Positions 1-11,801 of a stretch of 64,000 nucleotides of DNA are shown piece by piece. The translations under genes were made by a program, and so were the position numbers. A model generated the notes under the pieces. It saw only the letters and a list, made by a program, of their open reading frames with translations, ran no database searches and had not been told where the DNA came from. The stretch covers positions 744,001 through 808,000 of the forward strand of contig BRXU01000038.1 in assembly GCA_030267565.1 (NCBI GenBank). Reading direction: 5' to 3'. This DNA comes from Pleodorina starrii. Taxonomy: Eukaryota; Chlorophyta; Chlorophyceae; Chlamydomonadales; Volvocaceae. The first letter of the stretch is position 1. Each line of letters begins with the position of its first letter.

Positions 1-62
1 GGTTCCAACATCATCCCAAGGCGATGTGCTGGCGCAAGATGACCAATGTCGTCGTAAGTAGG
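1..62 (-). other. Possible next TFIIE alpha exon, strand ambiguous
   Basis: On the minus strand a long pyrimidine tract ends in CAG at 63-65, and the following bases are open in the phase required after the exon at 431-488, reading PTYDDIGHLAPAH. On the plus strand the same DNA ends in a good GTAAGT donor and is open as HHPKAMCWRKMTNVV. Neither translation matches a domain I recognise, so the strand cannot be decided from this window. Confidence 0.3.
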
Positions 63-3000
63 CTGAGAGAGAGAGAGAGTGTGCGAGAGAGGGAGAGAGA
101 GAGGGGAGGCAATGGAGGGAAATATCCGAGGGAGTGAGGAGCGAAGAAAGTGCGGCTTTTGTGTGTGGGTTTTGCTGTCGCGAGGGCTGATCCGCTGATG
201 CGCTGCGGATTGGCTGACCTGGCACCCGCACGCTCAACCACGCCACATTGCGGTGCGTGCAAGGTAAACTCGACGGCGACGAGACTGTGGAGTGTGTGTG
301 TGTGTGTCGTCGATGTTAGGGCATATACATGTATGGCATGTGTATGTAAGTATGTAGGTCATCTGTACTGGTCTACTGGATGTTGTTGTTGGGGGTGCGT
401 GTGCGTGTTGAGTGTGATACATACGCTCACCTGCAGCGCGTCAAAGGCCCTGGCGTAGTCAAGCGTGAAGTACTCGGTGAGCAGACCCCTGGGTCGGGAC
501 GGTTAGTTGGTTGTTGGTTGGGAGCAGTTAAGTGGCGGCAGTTGCCGTACCGTAGTTACGGTTTATGCGGCGAGGCCCCGTTGGGTCCGGTGGCAACCGG
601 TAGCAGGTACCGGTAGCAGTTGCTGCACAACGGCTCGGACAGTTAAGTTCACATCAGTTAGGATACACGGGACACCGCAGGGGGGGGGGGGGGGTCGCAA
701 AGACACGTTTTCCCCGTTTTCCCCTGGTCCCAGTTTTCCGCCTCTCCCCCACACGCACCCTCAAGCCCAACGCGGAATCCCCCGCCCACTCCCCCGTTGG
801 GGCCAGCCCCACCTGTGCACCCCGCCCCCCGCCTGCGCCACGCCACACCACTGTCAGCCAGCCCTCACTCCTCACTGTCAGCCAGCCCTCACTCCTCACT
901 GTCAGCCAGCCCTCACTCCTCACTGTCAGCCAGCCCTCACTCCCAACCCACCCACGCAAGCCGGTCCCCAACCCCGCCCGGCGACCCCCGGACTCCAGAA
1001 CAGAACAGTTACAGTACAGTTACAGTACAATACGGCAAACGTACTTTTTCTTGGCGCCGCCCTCCTCTCCGTCATCGTCGTCGTCGTCCGAGTCGCCGCC
1101 CTGCGCCACATCGGCCTGCCGCGAGCAGGAGGAACAAGAGGAGAGGGGGAGGAACGGTGTACGTGTGCAATGCGAAGTTGGCACTGGTGGGAAGAGGAAG
1201 GGGGGGAATTAAAACGGCCCGGGACGAGGGAATGCAACGCAGTTACCTTGGGTGGGCGCTCACTGAATTGAGGGTTAGGAGGAAGAGAGCGCGAGGAGGC
1301 TCTCGCCATCGATCACCATTCGCTGCCGGGCCCCGCCCCCACCCCCGGTAACTGCGTTGCGTTCCCTTGCCCCGGCCCTTTCTAATTACCCCCGCCCTTA
1401 CCCCCAACCCAACCCGTCCCCGGCATATGCCCCTGCGGTGCCGCAGCGACGCGCCTCTCGTCGACATCGGCGGACCAGAAATGCACACCACACTGCACGT
1501 GTACGACGCCCCCCACAACGCACCACAACGCAGACCACATCACACAGGCCACGTCACATCACATCACATCAAGCCAAAACAACGACCCGCCGCGGTGGGC
1601 AGTGCCCTGCCCTCCTCTCTCTCCCCTGCTCCCTTCTCAATCCCTTACCCCCGCCACCCCCACGTGCCGCCCCCACCTCCAGCGCCTCCCCCACGATGTT
1701 GCGCTTCTTCCGACGGCTCTCCCGCCGCTCGTACCGCCGTACCATGTGGCCCTGCAGGCGCCGCCAGGACGTCAGGCGCGCACGGGATGTCCGGCCGGGT
1801 GGGGCGGGCGGGGCGGGGCGGGAGGAGGGGAGATGAGACGCGGGGGTTGCGGGCCAGAGTGCGTGCGTGCGTGAGTGTGCGTATACCGGTATACGGTATG
1901 CGTGCTCCTCCCCCGGGGCACCGGGGAGACCGGGGAGAGGGGCGGCCGGCAGCGGCGCGCGCCGACCCACATTACCGCGCTGCCGTACTCTGGATTCCTT
2001 CTTTGTGCCCCAAGCTTACACCGCGTCCAAAAAGCTTCACCACAGCGCCGTCCGCTCCCGCAACCCAACCCAGATCCTGGACCCGCGATTCCGCTCTTTA
2101 CCCGCGGGCCCCGGGAGGGCTCCGAAACCACACAACCCAAATGTGCGCACGGGCGGGCGGCCAGGGTCTCCATGCGCGGCGGCAATCGCGCCGCGACGAA
2201 CACGCGCGCAACGTGATGCGCGTGATGACGCCTACTCCGAATGCGCTCAGTGCTGCAGCACCGCATTGCTGCAGTACGTGTACGTGCGCGTACGGCAAAC
2301 GTACCGCCTCCAGGAAGCGCATCGCGCGGGACAGTACGACAGGGTGCAGCCGCAGCGCCTCAGTGAGCAGCTCGAACGAGGTCCACTCCACGGTGGTCAG
2401 GTAGTCGATCAGTACGACACCCAGCCCGCGCGTATCCATCTGCGTTGCCGTACACATACACATACACGCGCACAAGCACGTACGACACACGGGAGGTCAG
2501 GGCATGTCTTGTCTTGTCTGAGGCGGCCTTGTATGCCAAGGCCGAGCCGAGCCGAGCCGTGTCGAGCCGAGCCGAGTCGTACACTGATGCATGACTCATG
2601 CATGACTCATGCATGAGGGTCCGCTGTGCGTGACAGAGCCAAGCCCAGCCAAGCGCGGACCTCTCCCCCAACCGACAGGGTTTGTAATAACGATGACACC
2701 GCGGCGAGAGGGGACGGCGACGAGAAGTCAGCGAGTGGGGCAGGGGGTGGCGCGCCAGGGGGGTTATCCACGTATAGGCCGGGCCAGGGGGGGGGCAGGG
2801 AGTGGCCAGGGGCCAGGGGGGCGGGGGGCAATGGCTCTGAGCCGCTCACCTTCGCGATTTTTGAGCGGGCACTGAAGGGGTCGGTGTCGCGGCCGGGCGG
2901 GGGGCAGGGCCCGTTGTAGAAAGCGCGGGCCGCCAGACGCATGAGCCGCTACACCAGGGGGAGAGAGAGAGCAGGTGTGCGGGTTGGCAGTGGAGGTGGT

Positions 3001-3499
3001 TGTGGAGGTTGGGGTTTCGGGTCGGGGGTAGGGACACGCGCTTAGGTGCTGCTAGGCCTACGAGGAGCCCGGGCCGGGAAGTGGCTCTCCGCGCCTGGGT
3101 TGCAGGGCCCCTTTTCCGGCTCTGAGTTGGCGCCCGGAGTTGGCACTCGGGAATCGGAACTGGCGCTGAGAGGCCTCAGGCTCCTCGTAGGCCTAGCAGC
3201 ACCTAAGCGCGTGTCCCTACCCCCGACCCAAAACCTCAACCTCCGGGTCCAGGGTGCCGATACGGCGCTCAGAGGGCCGGTGTTTAACTCCCGGCTTTCA
3301 TGGTGGGTTCGCTGGCATGCGGTGGATCCTCATAGCGCCATAGGACACGGCCAGGCCGTGCAGGCAATGCTCATGGTTCCGCTGCCGGCATGGGCACAGC
3401 CTCCGAGTGCGGGCCCCACCCCAGCACCCGTACCTGGTACGTAACGGGCGCATAGCTGCTCCCGGCAGCCGACGCCTGCCCGCCGGGCGCGAAGCTCAT
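1..3499 (-). CDS. TFIIE alpha subunit, 5' part of the gene (3' end off window)
   Basis: General transcription factor IIE large subunit, which helps recruit and regulate TFIIH at RNA polymerase II promoters in the nucleus. Exons on the minus strand: 3434-3499 (ATG at 3499), 2850-2948, 2305-2439, 1677-1751, 1045-1115 and 431-488. All have GT-AG borders and joining phases, giving 168 residues so far. Exons 2-4 form the N-terminal winged-helix region, with RLMRLAARAFY, then VVLIDYLTTVEW and LSRAMRFLEA, which match the plant TFIIE alpha order. Exon 5 is acidic (DSDDDDDDGEE), an unusual place for such a run. Exon 6 (TEYFTLDYARAFDALQ) matches the conserved segment just before the zinc ribbon. The zinc ribbon and C-terminus are not in the window unless a possible exon at 1-62 belongs here. 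The start is chosen because exon 1 (MSFAPGG...VTYQ) joins in phase to RLMRL. The family call is firm; the exact exon 1 and 5 borders are inferred. Confidence 0.85.
842..945. repeat. 24-bp tandem repeat in a TFIIE alpha intron
   Basis: About four direct copies of a 24-bp unit built around CTCACTGTCAGCCAGCC, lying in the intron between the acidic exon and the DYARAFDALQ exon. No coding role is seen. Confidence 0.8.
1207..1247 (+). repeat. Family A short intronic repeat, copy 1
   Basis: Contains the family core CGGCCCGGGACGAGGG preceded by an AATTAAAA-type tract and followed by a GCAACGCAGTTACC-type end. It lies in the TFIIE alpha intron 1116-1676. Confidence 0.8.
1347..1388 (-). repeat. Family A short intronic repeat, copy 2 (inverted)
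   Basis: Reverse-orientation copy in the same intron as copy 1, about 100 bases away. It begins GGTAACTGCGTTGCG and ends in TAATTA, so the two copies could pair as a stem of roughly 40 bp in DNA or pre-mRNA. Confidence 0.8.
2761..2783 (-). repeat. Family B short intronic repeat
   Basis: Reverse complement of the core CGGCCTATACGTGGATAAC, in the TFIIE alpha intron 2440-2849. Confidence 0.75.
3004..3244. repeat. Inverted repeat with 66-bp arms (foldback) in TFIIE alpha intron 1
   Basis: Arms 3004-3069 and 3179-3244 are reverse complements with two mismatches and no length difference. They enclose a loop of about 109 bases. The whole lies between exons 1 and 2 of the TFIIE alpha gene, so it would fold in the pre-mRNA. 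A non-autonomous foldback element is likely; no target duplication was identified. Confidence 0.85.
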
Positions 3500-4006
3500 G
3501 GCGAGCTTACGGGTGAGCGGTGGGTCTACGTATCATCCAAAGCCCTACTGCAGCCCAAGCTCTCAAGCATAGCCGCTTCCGAAGAGAATTGGGATTGCCA
3601 GGCGCAAGGTTCCAGGCTGAAGGTTAAGAAATGAGCCCAGCCAAGTGCGTCCTACTGTGGTTTGGGCTAATGGAAATTCTCGTGTCCTCAGTCAGGCAAG
3701 ATCGCAAAGAAGGTAGATGATGATTAATTGCAGCGGCGTGAGCCCCTCGCGTTCTACTGGTCTCACTCACGGTCAGGTGCCTCAGGTATACCGCTAAAAC
3801 AAGTCAAGAATTGCAAGAAAATGTTTGCCCTAGCTACAATTATGCGTAACCGTATGGGTATGATGTGGCTTGCGTATAACCTGATCTACTTATCATAGCA
3901 ATCGTGCCAGCTTGCGTCGTTGAGCTCGTTGGTCGTTCAGAACTGCGTCGAAACTACACATCGCTTCACTCGTTCCACTGATACTATAAAATTAAATTGA
4001 ATCAAG
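3500..4006. promoter_or_regulatory. Divergent promoter region between TFIIE alpha and HIS7
   Basis: About 507 bases separate the two ATG codons, so both promoters and 5' UTRs must share this interval. A TATA-like CTATAAAATTA lies roughly 20 bases before the HIS7 ATG, in an AT-richer patch (3800-4006). It may be a TATA box only if the 5' UTR is very short. No other element is claimed. Confidence 0.5.
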
Positions 4007-7000
4007 ATGTTCACGTTGCCCAGCCGTCAAGCAGCGGCTGCCGAGGCTTCCACATCGGCGCCTCGCACCACCTCTCGCGTGCCGACTTATGGTCGCCGCA
4101 CCTCTGTGGCCTGCAACGCTAGCGGCAGTGCTAGTAGAGAAGTAACGCTGCTGGACTATGGCGCGGGCAACGTCCGCAGCGTGCGCAATGCCATCAAAAA
4201 GCTGGGCTACACCATTCGCGACGTAAGGGCGCCATGTCGATTGCGTTCAGCATCAGGGCACGCAATTTAACAAGGCCAGGGGGACGTTAACTTGAGGCAA
4301 GGGCGCAGGGCGCCCCCGGTTGTGGGCCGACGGCGCAACCGCATCCGAACGAGTGTTACGTCCTTGGATGCAGGACAACCTTTCCCATCTAGCATGCAAT
4401 GTTTTCGCATCACGCTTGGAATTCTCAACAGTTGTAGGAACCGCTCCCAAGCGACCGAAACCTGCGTTCGCTTCGTCACGTGCAGCACCGTACTGCACCT
4501 GCCCTCGCTGCCCTGGCTGCGGCATCTCCTTACGCCTGGCTTCTTACGACCTCTTGGTCGCCCTTGTGGCCAAGCCAAGCCCGGCCCACATCGCCAAACC
4601 TTAACTGAATCACAGAGCGTGCGGTGAATCACACACGCTCACCACCAACACCACAACCACCTCGATGTGTGGCGCCCCACAAACGCCAGGGGTTGCCCCT
4701 CTCTGGCCCTGCGTTTCCGTGTCATTACCCCCTGGCCCCCATTTCCCGACCCCCAACCCCCTCCTCCCCGCTCCCTGGACCTCTCCGAACACGCCCTCCC
4801 TGGACCTCTCCGAACACGCCCTCCCTGGACCTCTCCGAACACGCCCTCCCTGGACCTCTCCGAACACGCCCTCCCTGGACCTCTCCGAACACGCCCTCCC
4901 TGGACCTCCTGCCTCCAGGTGGAGAAGCCTTCGGACCTCGCCACTGCGGACAAGCTGGTGTTCCCCGGCGTGGGCAGCTACGGCCAGGCGATGCGCATCC
5001 TCAACCAAAAGGGGCTCGTGGGACCGCTCAAGGACTACATCGCGGTACGACACGTGTGCTTTATGTGGGTTTGATGTGGGGGGCAACCAACCCCGCACCT
5101 CCTCCCAAACCCTCGCATCTCCCTTTCACACCCCCGCCTCTCCCCCACGGCCCCCCCGCCTCCCTTTCACACCCCCGCCTCCCCCCCACGGCCCCCCCGC
5201 CTCCCTTTCACACCCCCGCCTCTCCCCCACGGCCCCCGCCTCTCCCCCACGGCCCCCCCGCCTCCCTTTCCCACCCCCGCCTCCCCCCCACGGCCCCCCC
5301 GCCTCCCTTTCACACCCCCGCCTCTCCCCCACGGCCCCCGCCTCCTTTTCACACCCCCGCCTCTCCCCCACGGCCCCCCCGCCTCCCTTTCACACCCCCC
5401 CCTCTCCCCCACGGCCCCCCGCCTCCCTTTCACATCCCCGCCTCCCTTTCACACCCCCGCCTCTCCCCCACGGCCCCCCCGCCTCCCGCTGCGGTTTCTT
5501 TCTTTCTGTAACGCCCCCGCAGTCGGGTCGCCCCTTCCTGGGCATCTGCCTGGGGCTGCAGCTCCTGTTTGAGGGCAGTGAGGAGAGCGGCGGCTGCGAG
5601 GGACTGGGGATCATTCCTGGAGCGGTGACCCAGTTCGATACCAGCCTGGGACTGCCGGTGCCGCACATCGGCTGGAACAACATCGCTCCGACCCGCGGGT
5701 CGGCGCTGCTCGACGGCGTCGGCGATCGGCGCGTCTACTACGTGCACTCGTACAGGTACGCTATGCTTCCTTCCCCATTCTACTTTACAAATCTGGACTA
5801 CGCTATATTTACTTTACAAATCTGGGCTACGCTTTATTTGGGCTTCATTGGTTTTCGTTTGTGGTCCTCTGGATGAGCCTGGTGGCTGCAACCAACCAGT
5901 ACCAACTTCGCAACGCGCAGATCGATCCTGGTAGGGTGTGTTCCTTCTTTCTTTCCTCGGCGCTTCTGGCTGTCTACGAGAAAGGCTCTTGTTTCAGCTA
6001 CCGTAGTCAAGCTTGCTCTTTCGGACTTTCGGGCTGTTGCTCTTTGACCTTCCGATCCCTCCCTTCCCCAAACCCTCTCCCCATCCCGCCGCCGCAGGGC
6101 CACCCCCTCGGCCGCCAACTCGGACTGGGTGCTTGCCACCACTCAGTACGGCGGGGAGTATGTGGCGGCGGTGAACCGCGGGTCGGTGTCGGCGGTTCAG
6201 TTCCACCCGGAGAAGAGCGGAGCCACCGGGCTGGACATTCTGGCGGGTGGGTGGGGGGGTGGGTGGGGGGGGTGGGGGGGTGGGTCACTGGGTTTGGATG
6301 GGTTTGGTTGGTTGGGTGGGTGGGCGGGTGGGTGGGGGGGTGGGTTTGGATGGGTTTGGATGGTTGGGTGTGTAGGAGGTTGGGCTTGGGGTTTGGATGG
6401 GTGGGTTCGGCTGGGTGGGTTCGGGTGACTGTGCTTCGTATTTAGTCACCCCTGAATAATTAGTTACCCCTCCTCCATCCCTCCATCCCTCCCTCCACCC
6501 CATCCAGGCTTCTTGCACCCGGAGGAGGCGGTGGCGGCGCGACATGCCTCCTCGTCCTCCCCCTCTTCGTCTTCGTCTTCGTCTGCTTCTCACGGCCCTC
6601 ACGGTCTGGCGAAGCGCGTGATTGCGTGTCTGGATGTGCGGTCCAACGACCAGGGAGATCTGGTGGTGACCAAGGTGGGGGATAATTAAAACGGCCCGGG
6701 GCGAGGGAACGCAACGCAGTTACCTGGGATATTACCTGGGTGGGGAAACGAGGGTGGGGGGGAAGGAGTGGGTGCGGAGATATGGGTGCGTGGAGGGATG
6801 CGGGAAGGGGTGGGGGTGTGGTGTGGGGGGTGTAAGGGTGGGGGGGTGCGTGGAGGGATGCGGAAAGGGGTGGGGGGTGGGGGTGCACTACCGGCACCAC
6901 GAATCCCCACCTCGTTCAACCCCAGATCGGCCAGGACTTTGGAGCAACCCCACCTGGGTCACCCCCCCCCACACACACACACACACACACTTTTACCGTT

Positions 7001-10000
7001 CACGGGCTCCGGCCTATACGTGGATACCTCCCCCCCACGAAGCCCTGGTCGATCTGGGGGTGACCCAGGTGGGGATTTGTAACGTATGGCAAAGGCACTA
7101 GTTGACATTTCGGGGTATCTCCCAGACGTTACAGATTTCGTGGGTTGGAGTGGAGAGAGGCACCGGGTTTAATGCGGGAGCTGAAGGCTGGGGCTAATGC
7201 GCACGCTTGGGGTTTGACAGCTGTGGGACGGCGTTTGCTCTCCTGTGCTGTCATGCTAGATGCTACCGGCCGTGTGTATGTACGGCACGCAGGGCGACCA
7301 GTACGACGTCCGGGAGAAGGCGGGCGGCCGCGACGTTCGCAACCTGGGCAAGCCGGTGGAACTGGCAGCGAGGTACGACGGGTGGTGGTGGTGCGGTGGT
7401 TGAAACGGTTGATGGTTTGGAAAGGTTACAGTTGAGGGAAGCACTTTGAGGGAAGGCTTTATCCACGGCCAGGGGCGAGAGGGGGCGTGCGTGGGTGTGG
7501 GTTTTAGGGTTTTAGGGTGCTCGGCTGCGCGCTGCGCGGGCCTCTGTCGGGGCGTGTGGTGGGTGGGTGGGTGGGTGGGTGGGTGGGGGGGGGGTGGGGG
7601 GGTGCGTGAGCGAGCGTTAGCGCATCTCCCCCGCTCCGTGAGGATGTGATTGGTGTACGACAACTGTACTGCCGTACCTCGCCGCCCTACGCAGGTACTT
7701 TGAGGAGGGAGCCGACGAGGTGGCCTTCCTCAACATTACCGGATTCAGGTAGGCAGTTTGGTGGTTGGCGGTTGGCGGTTGGGGTTTTGACACCCCAGGA
7801 TTCGATCCGGAGGTTTGTTCTCACGGCGAGGTCGTGTTGTTGTTGCTGTGGCAGTGGCGTGTCTACTCCCGGGAGGGAGGGAGGGAGTACGGCAGGTTTA
7901 TCATTGATGATCCAGGGGGGGAACCGAGTTCGATTACGGTAGTAGCGTCTCGTCACACGAGCTAGTGGCCTTCCTCTTCACGCCCAGTACTCCCATCATC
8001 CGCATAACTCCAGACTTGATCTCTCTCATACGTACTTTTTTTATCGAGTCTCACATCCAACTCCCAACCAACTTCAGGGACTGCGTCATGGAGGACACGC
8101 CCATGCTGGAGGTCCTGCGCCGGGCTTCGGAGCGCGTCTTCGTACCGCTAACGGTACGGCACGGGCGTCGCGCGAGAACGTTGCATGCCCCGTGTGTTTT
8201 GTTTTGGGAGTGCGGAGGGCGGGTGTCGATAAGCGCCGGAGTATTGGAGGGGAGGGGAGTTTCGCGCTTTCGCCCCTCCACTCCTCGGGTGGGCTGTAAC
8301 ACACAAACACACACACACACACACGCGCACGCGCTTACACGGGTGCGTCGCGGCACCCATGCCCTCACCTCTCTCCACCCCTTCCACCCCCCTCTCCCTC
8401 GCAGTGACTCATTTGTATATAAAGGAGCATGTCACTCCCTGATCCCCCTCTCCCTCCCCGCCCTCCCCCCCTGTCAGGTGGGTGGCGGCATCAAGGCCCT
8501 GACGGACAGCTCCGGACGCAGCTTCTCTGCGGTGGAGGTGGCGGCCGAGTACTTCAGGTGGGCGGTTGGGCAGTTGGGCAGTTGGGGGGCGGCTTGGGTT
8601 GAGTTGGATGTGCGTGTGTGTGTGGCGAGAGAGGGGTGGGTGAAGGAGGCTAATGTGTATTTCTTTGAGTGTGTGTGCGGGAGTTTGTGTGTGTGTTGGG
8701 GTTGTGCGCAGGAGAATGGAGGGCCATGCATGACCCGTGGGTCGGAAGTTGGTGGGGGAGTCCTGGCGTCGGGGGAGGTTCTGTGGATGTTTTGTTTTGT
8801 CCCCAGCCTTGCACGTGTCGGCAACCACCCCTCCAGGTTCCCCTTACCTCCGCTGCGGTATCGTTTTTCTTTCCCCTGCGCCCTGCCTCACCTCCCCTAC
8901 GATTTGGCGGTATCGTCCCTCCCTCCCGCTGCGGCCCGGGTACTTCGCTGCCGTCTTTTTTCCTTGCCATCATTCCACTCCTCCCCCCCCCCTTCCCCTT
9001 TCCCGCCTTTTTTTCATTTAACCCTTGTACTACTAGGTCGGGTGCCGACAAGGTGTCAATCGGCAGCGATGCGGTGGACGCGGCGCAGGTGAGCGACCCG
9101 TGGGTCGGTGCGGGTGGGTGACCCGTGAGTCGGTTGCGTGAAAACCACACGGGGGTCGCCATCTCGCCAACTCATACGGCGACCGGAGGTCAATGACCCT
9201 TCAGTCCGTGACCGGTGGTTTTGTGACCCGTGGGTCGGTGAGCGACGGATGCTGTTCAATGGGGGACTGGGACCATTTTGATGGTGTGGAGGGCTCCGTG
9301 GGGACGGGGTCGGGATCGGGCGCTTAAGGAAGGGCCGCTAGGCATGGCGCTAGGAAAGGGCCGCTATGCACGACCCATGGGTCGGCGGTGGAAACGGGTG
9401 TTCTGTTGCGCCCCCTGTCTGGCGCCGGGCTGGACCCCTGTTGACCGCCTTCACCGACCAGCCTTGGCCCCCCTTCCCCCGGTGTTTTCGAACCCGCCTC
9501 CTGGCCGCATGAAGGCCTACTACGCGCGCGGTGGCGTGCCGGATGGAAGTACGGCGATCGAGCAGATTAGCGACGTGTACGGCAAGCAGGTAACGGAGTG
9601 TGGGACCGGTGTGGGTGAAAAAACGATCTGACCGGAGTTGGAGAGCGCGAGCGAACGAGCGAGCAAAGGGGGTGAAAGATCCCAATTTGGATTTTGGATC
9701 TCGGATATCGTATCTCGTTTTGCAGCCTTTCAAACCAGCTCGCCCCTCAGCTGTCTTATCACGCACAAGTTTACCTTCCGCTGCCCATGTCTCATTTTGC
9801 CCAATGACCCCCCTACTTGCCCCAACCAATAGGCCGTGGTGGTCTCGATCGACCCACGCCGCGTGTACGTCACCGACCCGGCTGCCGTACCCCACGCCAC
9901 TGTACGAACGGCCAAGCCCGGGCCCAACGGCGAGCAGTACTGCTGGTGGCAGTGCACCGTCAAGGCGAGTACGGCAGTGTCGTGCTCGGCGCTTTTCTCA

Positions 10001-11801
10001 ATGGATCGAGCGGTGGTTGAGCGGTCTTGGTCGCGACAGGTCGATTGTGCGTGTTCCTCTCTCCCCCTCTCGCCACCGTCGCCTCTGTTCTGTCCCACCG
10101 CTGCGGTCACAAATCTGCCACGCCCTCTTCCGTGTGTGTGCGTATGTGCGCGTGTTTCCTGCGACGACGTCGGCGGCGGCACGATCACAACAACAACAGC
10201 AGCGGCCTGATTGGGCCTGGTTGTCAGAAGAAATAAAAAGAACCTAAGGCCGTTGGCGTATTTCTGTTTTCTGCCGAGCGCACGCAACGCACCGTCCTAT
10301 TTTGCTAATCGTGGTGGCGTAATACCGTAATTGTACATCAATATCCTTACTGTACGACACCTGTACGACAACAGGGCGGGCGCGAGGGCCGCGACATTGG
10401 CGCCGTGGAGCTTGCCAAGGCCGTGGAGGCGCTGGGGGCGGGTGAGGTGCTGCTCAACTGCATCGACAACGACGGGGTGGGCAAGGTGCGTATCCGGGAC
10501 TTTGGTGGTGGTGGGGGGTGAGGTAAAAGAAATCGGCCCGGGACGAGGGAACGCAACGCAGTTACCTGGGACCTGGGGGGGTTGATGAAGACGGATCTCC
10601 GCGGAGGAACGGAGGCGACGCTAGCGAACGGATCCCGGGCCAAGCCATACTTACCTCAACTGCGTGAGCTGTGACCGAGTCGCCGCCGGAGAAACCCAAA
10701 CGGCCCCGCGGTTTCACCCCGCGTTCCCGCGATTGGATACGCCTGCCTGTTCATCTGCCGTTTCTTTGGTTCCTTGTTGTCGTTGTTTATCCCGTTTTGC
10801 ACATTCTCAAAATCGGTTCGTTTGATCTTACCGGTATCTGTACTCGACTGCCGCACGCACGCGCGCAACACTTCACTTTGCCGCCTTTCCCGCGACCTTT
10901 CCCCTCCCCGCACTTCCACGGATCTGGTTTTCCCGGGCCTGATTTTCATTCCGGGTTTGATTTAAATCCCGGATTTTTTTTACCTGGCCCCACAGGGTTT
11001 CGATCTGGAGTTGGTCGATGCCGTGTCGCGTGCCGTGACAATTCCGGTCATCGCCTCCTCGGGGGCCGGCTGCCCTCAGCACTTCTCGGAGGTACGGCAG
11101 CCGTACGTCGGACGGGTGGCGGTGGTAGAGGGCGCCGGGGTGAGGGTCGGGGCGCACAATGGGGCAAAGCGGGACGGGTAGGGCTGGATTGTGCCCTCGG
11201 TTGGCTTCTGTTTCTGGCTTTGGGTACCAACTTACCTGGGAAGCGAGGCGGCAGCGGCGCGGCCCGCGGCCCTCGGCGTTGGTGCGGTGCTGGGCCCGGG
11301 AAGGGGGTTTCGTGCTTCGCGGCGGGGAAGGTGGAAATGGGGGGGGGGGAGAGGAGGGGAGATGGAGGGGGAGAGGCATCCACACAATGAGGTCGTGGGG
11401 GCCGCGAGCGGGTCATGAAGAGGGACCTCCCCTCCCCCCGAAGCAGTGTCACGTTTCTCTCAACTCCCGCTCAACTCCCCTACTGGTTCGGAAGGCTTGC
11501 TCCCCCGCTCTGAACCCACGGCCTGGATACGGTACCTATTGAGACGGCTAACTGATCAAGGGATGTGCCGACCACCGTATCGCGGAATCCGCGCGGCCCA
11601 CGCTTCGTGCCCCATCGCCCTGGTCAGCCGCGGCACTCTCAGCAGTCCAAACCGGTCAATGGTCCAACCGCTTAACCGCAGGTGTTTCACTCGACTGGCG
11701 CCGCGGCGGCCCTGGCTGCCGGCATCTTCCACCGTCGGGAGGTGGGCATTGAGGACGTCAAGAAGCACCTGGTGACGGAGAACATCCCGACCCGGCTGTG
11801 A
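4007..11801 (+). CDS. HISN4: Imidazole glycerol phosphate synthase (HisH-HisF fusion), plastid
   Basis: Converts PRFAR plus glutamine-derived ammonia to imidazole glycerol phosphate and AICAR in histidine synthesis. Exons: 4007-4222, 4919-5044, 5523-5755, 6098-6246, 6508-6674, 7293-7372, 7695-7748, 8078-8153, 8478-8557, 9037-9088, 9515-9589, 9833-9964, 10375-10485, 10996-11091 and 11682-11801. They join in phase to 588 residues. A Ser/Ala/Arg-rich N-terminus looks like a transit peptide. The HisH amidotransferase begins at [11 protein letters not shown]; its triad is Cys123 (GICLGLQ), His228 and Glu230 (QFHPEK). A Ser-rich linker (about 254-272) leads to the HisF barrel with catalytic Asp284 (ACLDVR) and Asp443 (VVVSIDPRR). 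Intron 12 starts with GC (9965) rather than GT. The acceptor before exon 11 (AAG) lacks a strong pyrimidine tract. The gene is divergent from TFIIE alpha and converges on ATPG. Fusion of both domains is the normal plant/fungal form. Confidence 0.95.
4782..4908. repeat. 25-bp tandem repeat in HIS7 intron 1
   Basis: About five copies of a 25-bp unit (CTCCCTGGACCTCTCCGAAC followed by ACGCC) run almost up to the acceptor of exon 2 at 4918. The array ends about 10 bases before the splice site. Confidence 0.9.
5105..5490. repeat. C-rich minisatellite in HIS7 intron 2
   Basis: Repeated units of about 36-41 bases built from CCCACGGCCCCCCCGCCTCC and CTTTCACACCCCCGCCTC fill most of intron 2. The run ends in a CCGCTGCGGTTTCTTTC tail that resembles the end of family D. 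Confidence 0.85.
6244..6425. repeat. G-rich GGGTGGGT / GGTTTGGATGG repeat in HIS7 intron 4
   Basis: Degenerate GGGTGGG and GGTTTGGATG repeats start right at the donor of exon 4. They are G-rich on the transcribed-sense strand, so quadruplex formation in RNA is possible (inference). Confidence 0.8.
6683..6724 (+). repeat. Family A short intronic repeat, copy 3
   Basis: Starts only about 8 bases after the donor of HIS7 exon 5 and carries the full tract: TAATTAAAA, the CGGCCCGGGGCGAGGG core and the CAACGCAGTTACC end. Confidence 0.85.
6991..7030 (+). repeat. Family B short intronic repeat
   Basis: Full-length form ACCGTTCACGGGCTCCGG followed by CCTATACGTGGAT, in the same HIS7 intron as family A copy 3 and just after a (CA)n run. 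Confidence 0.85.
8404..8446 (-). repeat. Family C short intronic repeat
   Basis: Reverse orientation: a TATATAAAGGAGCATG segment then TCACTCCCTGATCC, in HIS7 intron 8 (8154-8477). Confidence 0.8.
10525..10566 (+). repeat. Family A short intronic repeat, copy 4
   Basis: In HIS7 intron 13 (10486-10995), with the CGGCCCGGGACGAGGG core and the AACGCAACGCAGTTACC end. Confidence 0.85.
10588..10692 (-). repeat. Family D repeat, long form
   Basis: About 100 bases running from CCGCGGAGGAACGGAGGCGA through CTAGCGAACGGATCC to ACCGAGTCGCCGCCGGAG, in the same intron as family A copy 4. It matches the long D copies at 17163, 17424 and 24776 in order of blocks, with substitutions. Confidence 0.75.

Noticed and set aside
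4624..5511. 295-403 codon proline-rich frames overlapping HIS7
   Set aside because: They read through intron minisatellites; the real exons inside are in the HisH frame with clear splice sites.
5126..5747. Minus-strand Gly/Arg-rich frames
   Set aside because: Complementary shadow of the C-rich repeat in HIS7 intron 2 and of exon 3.
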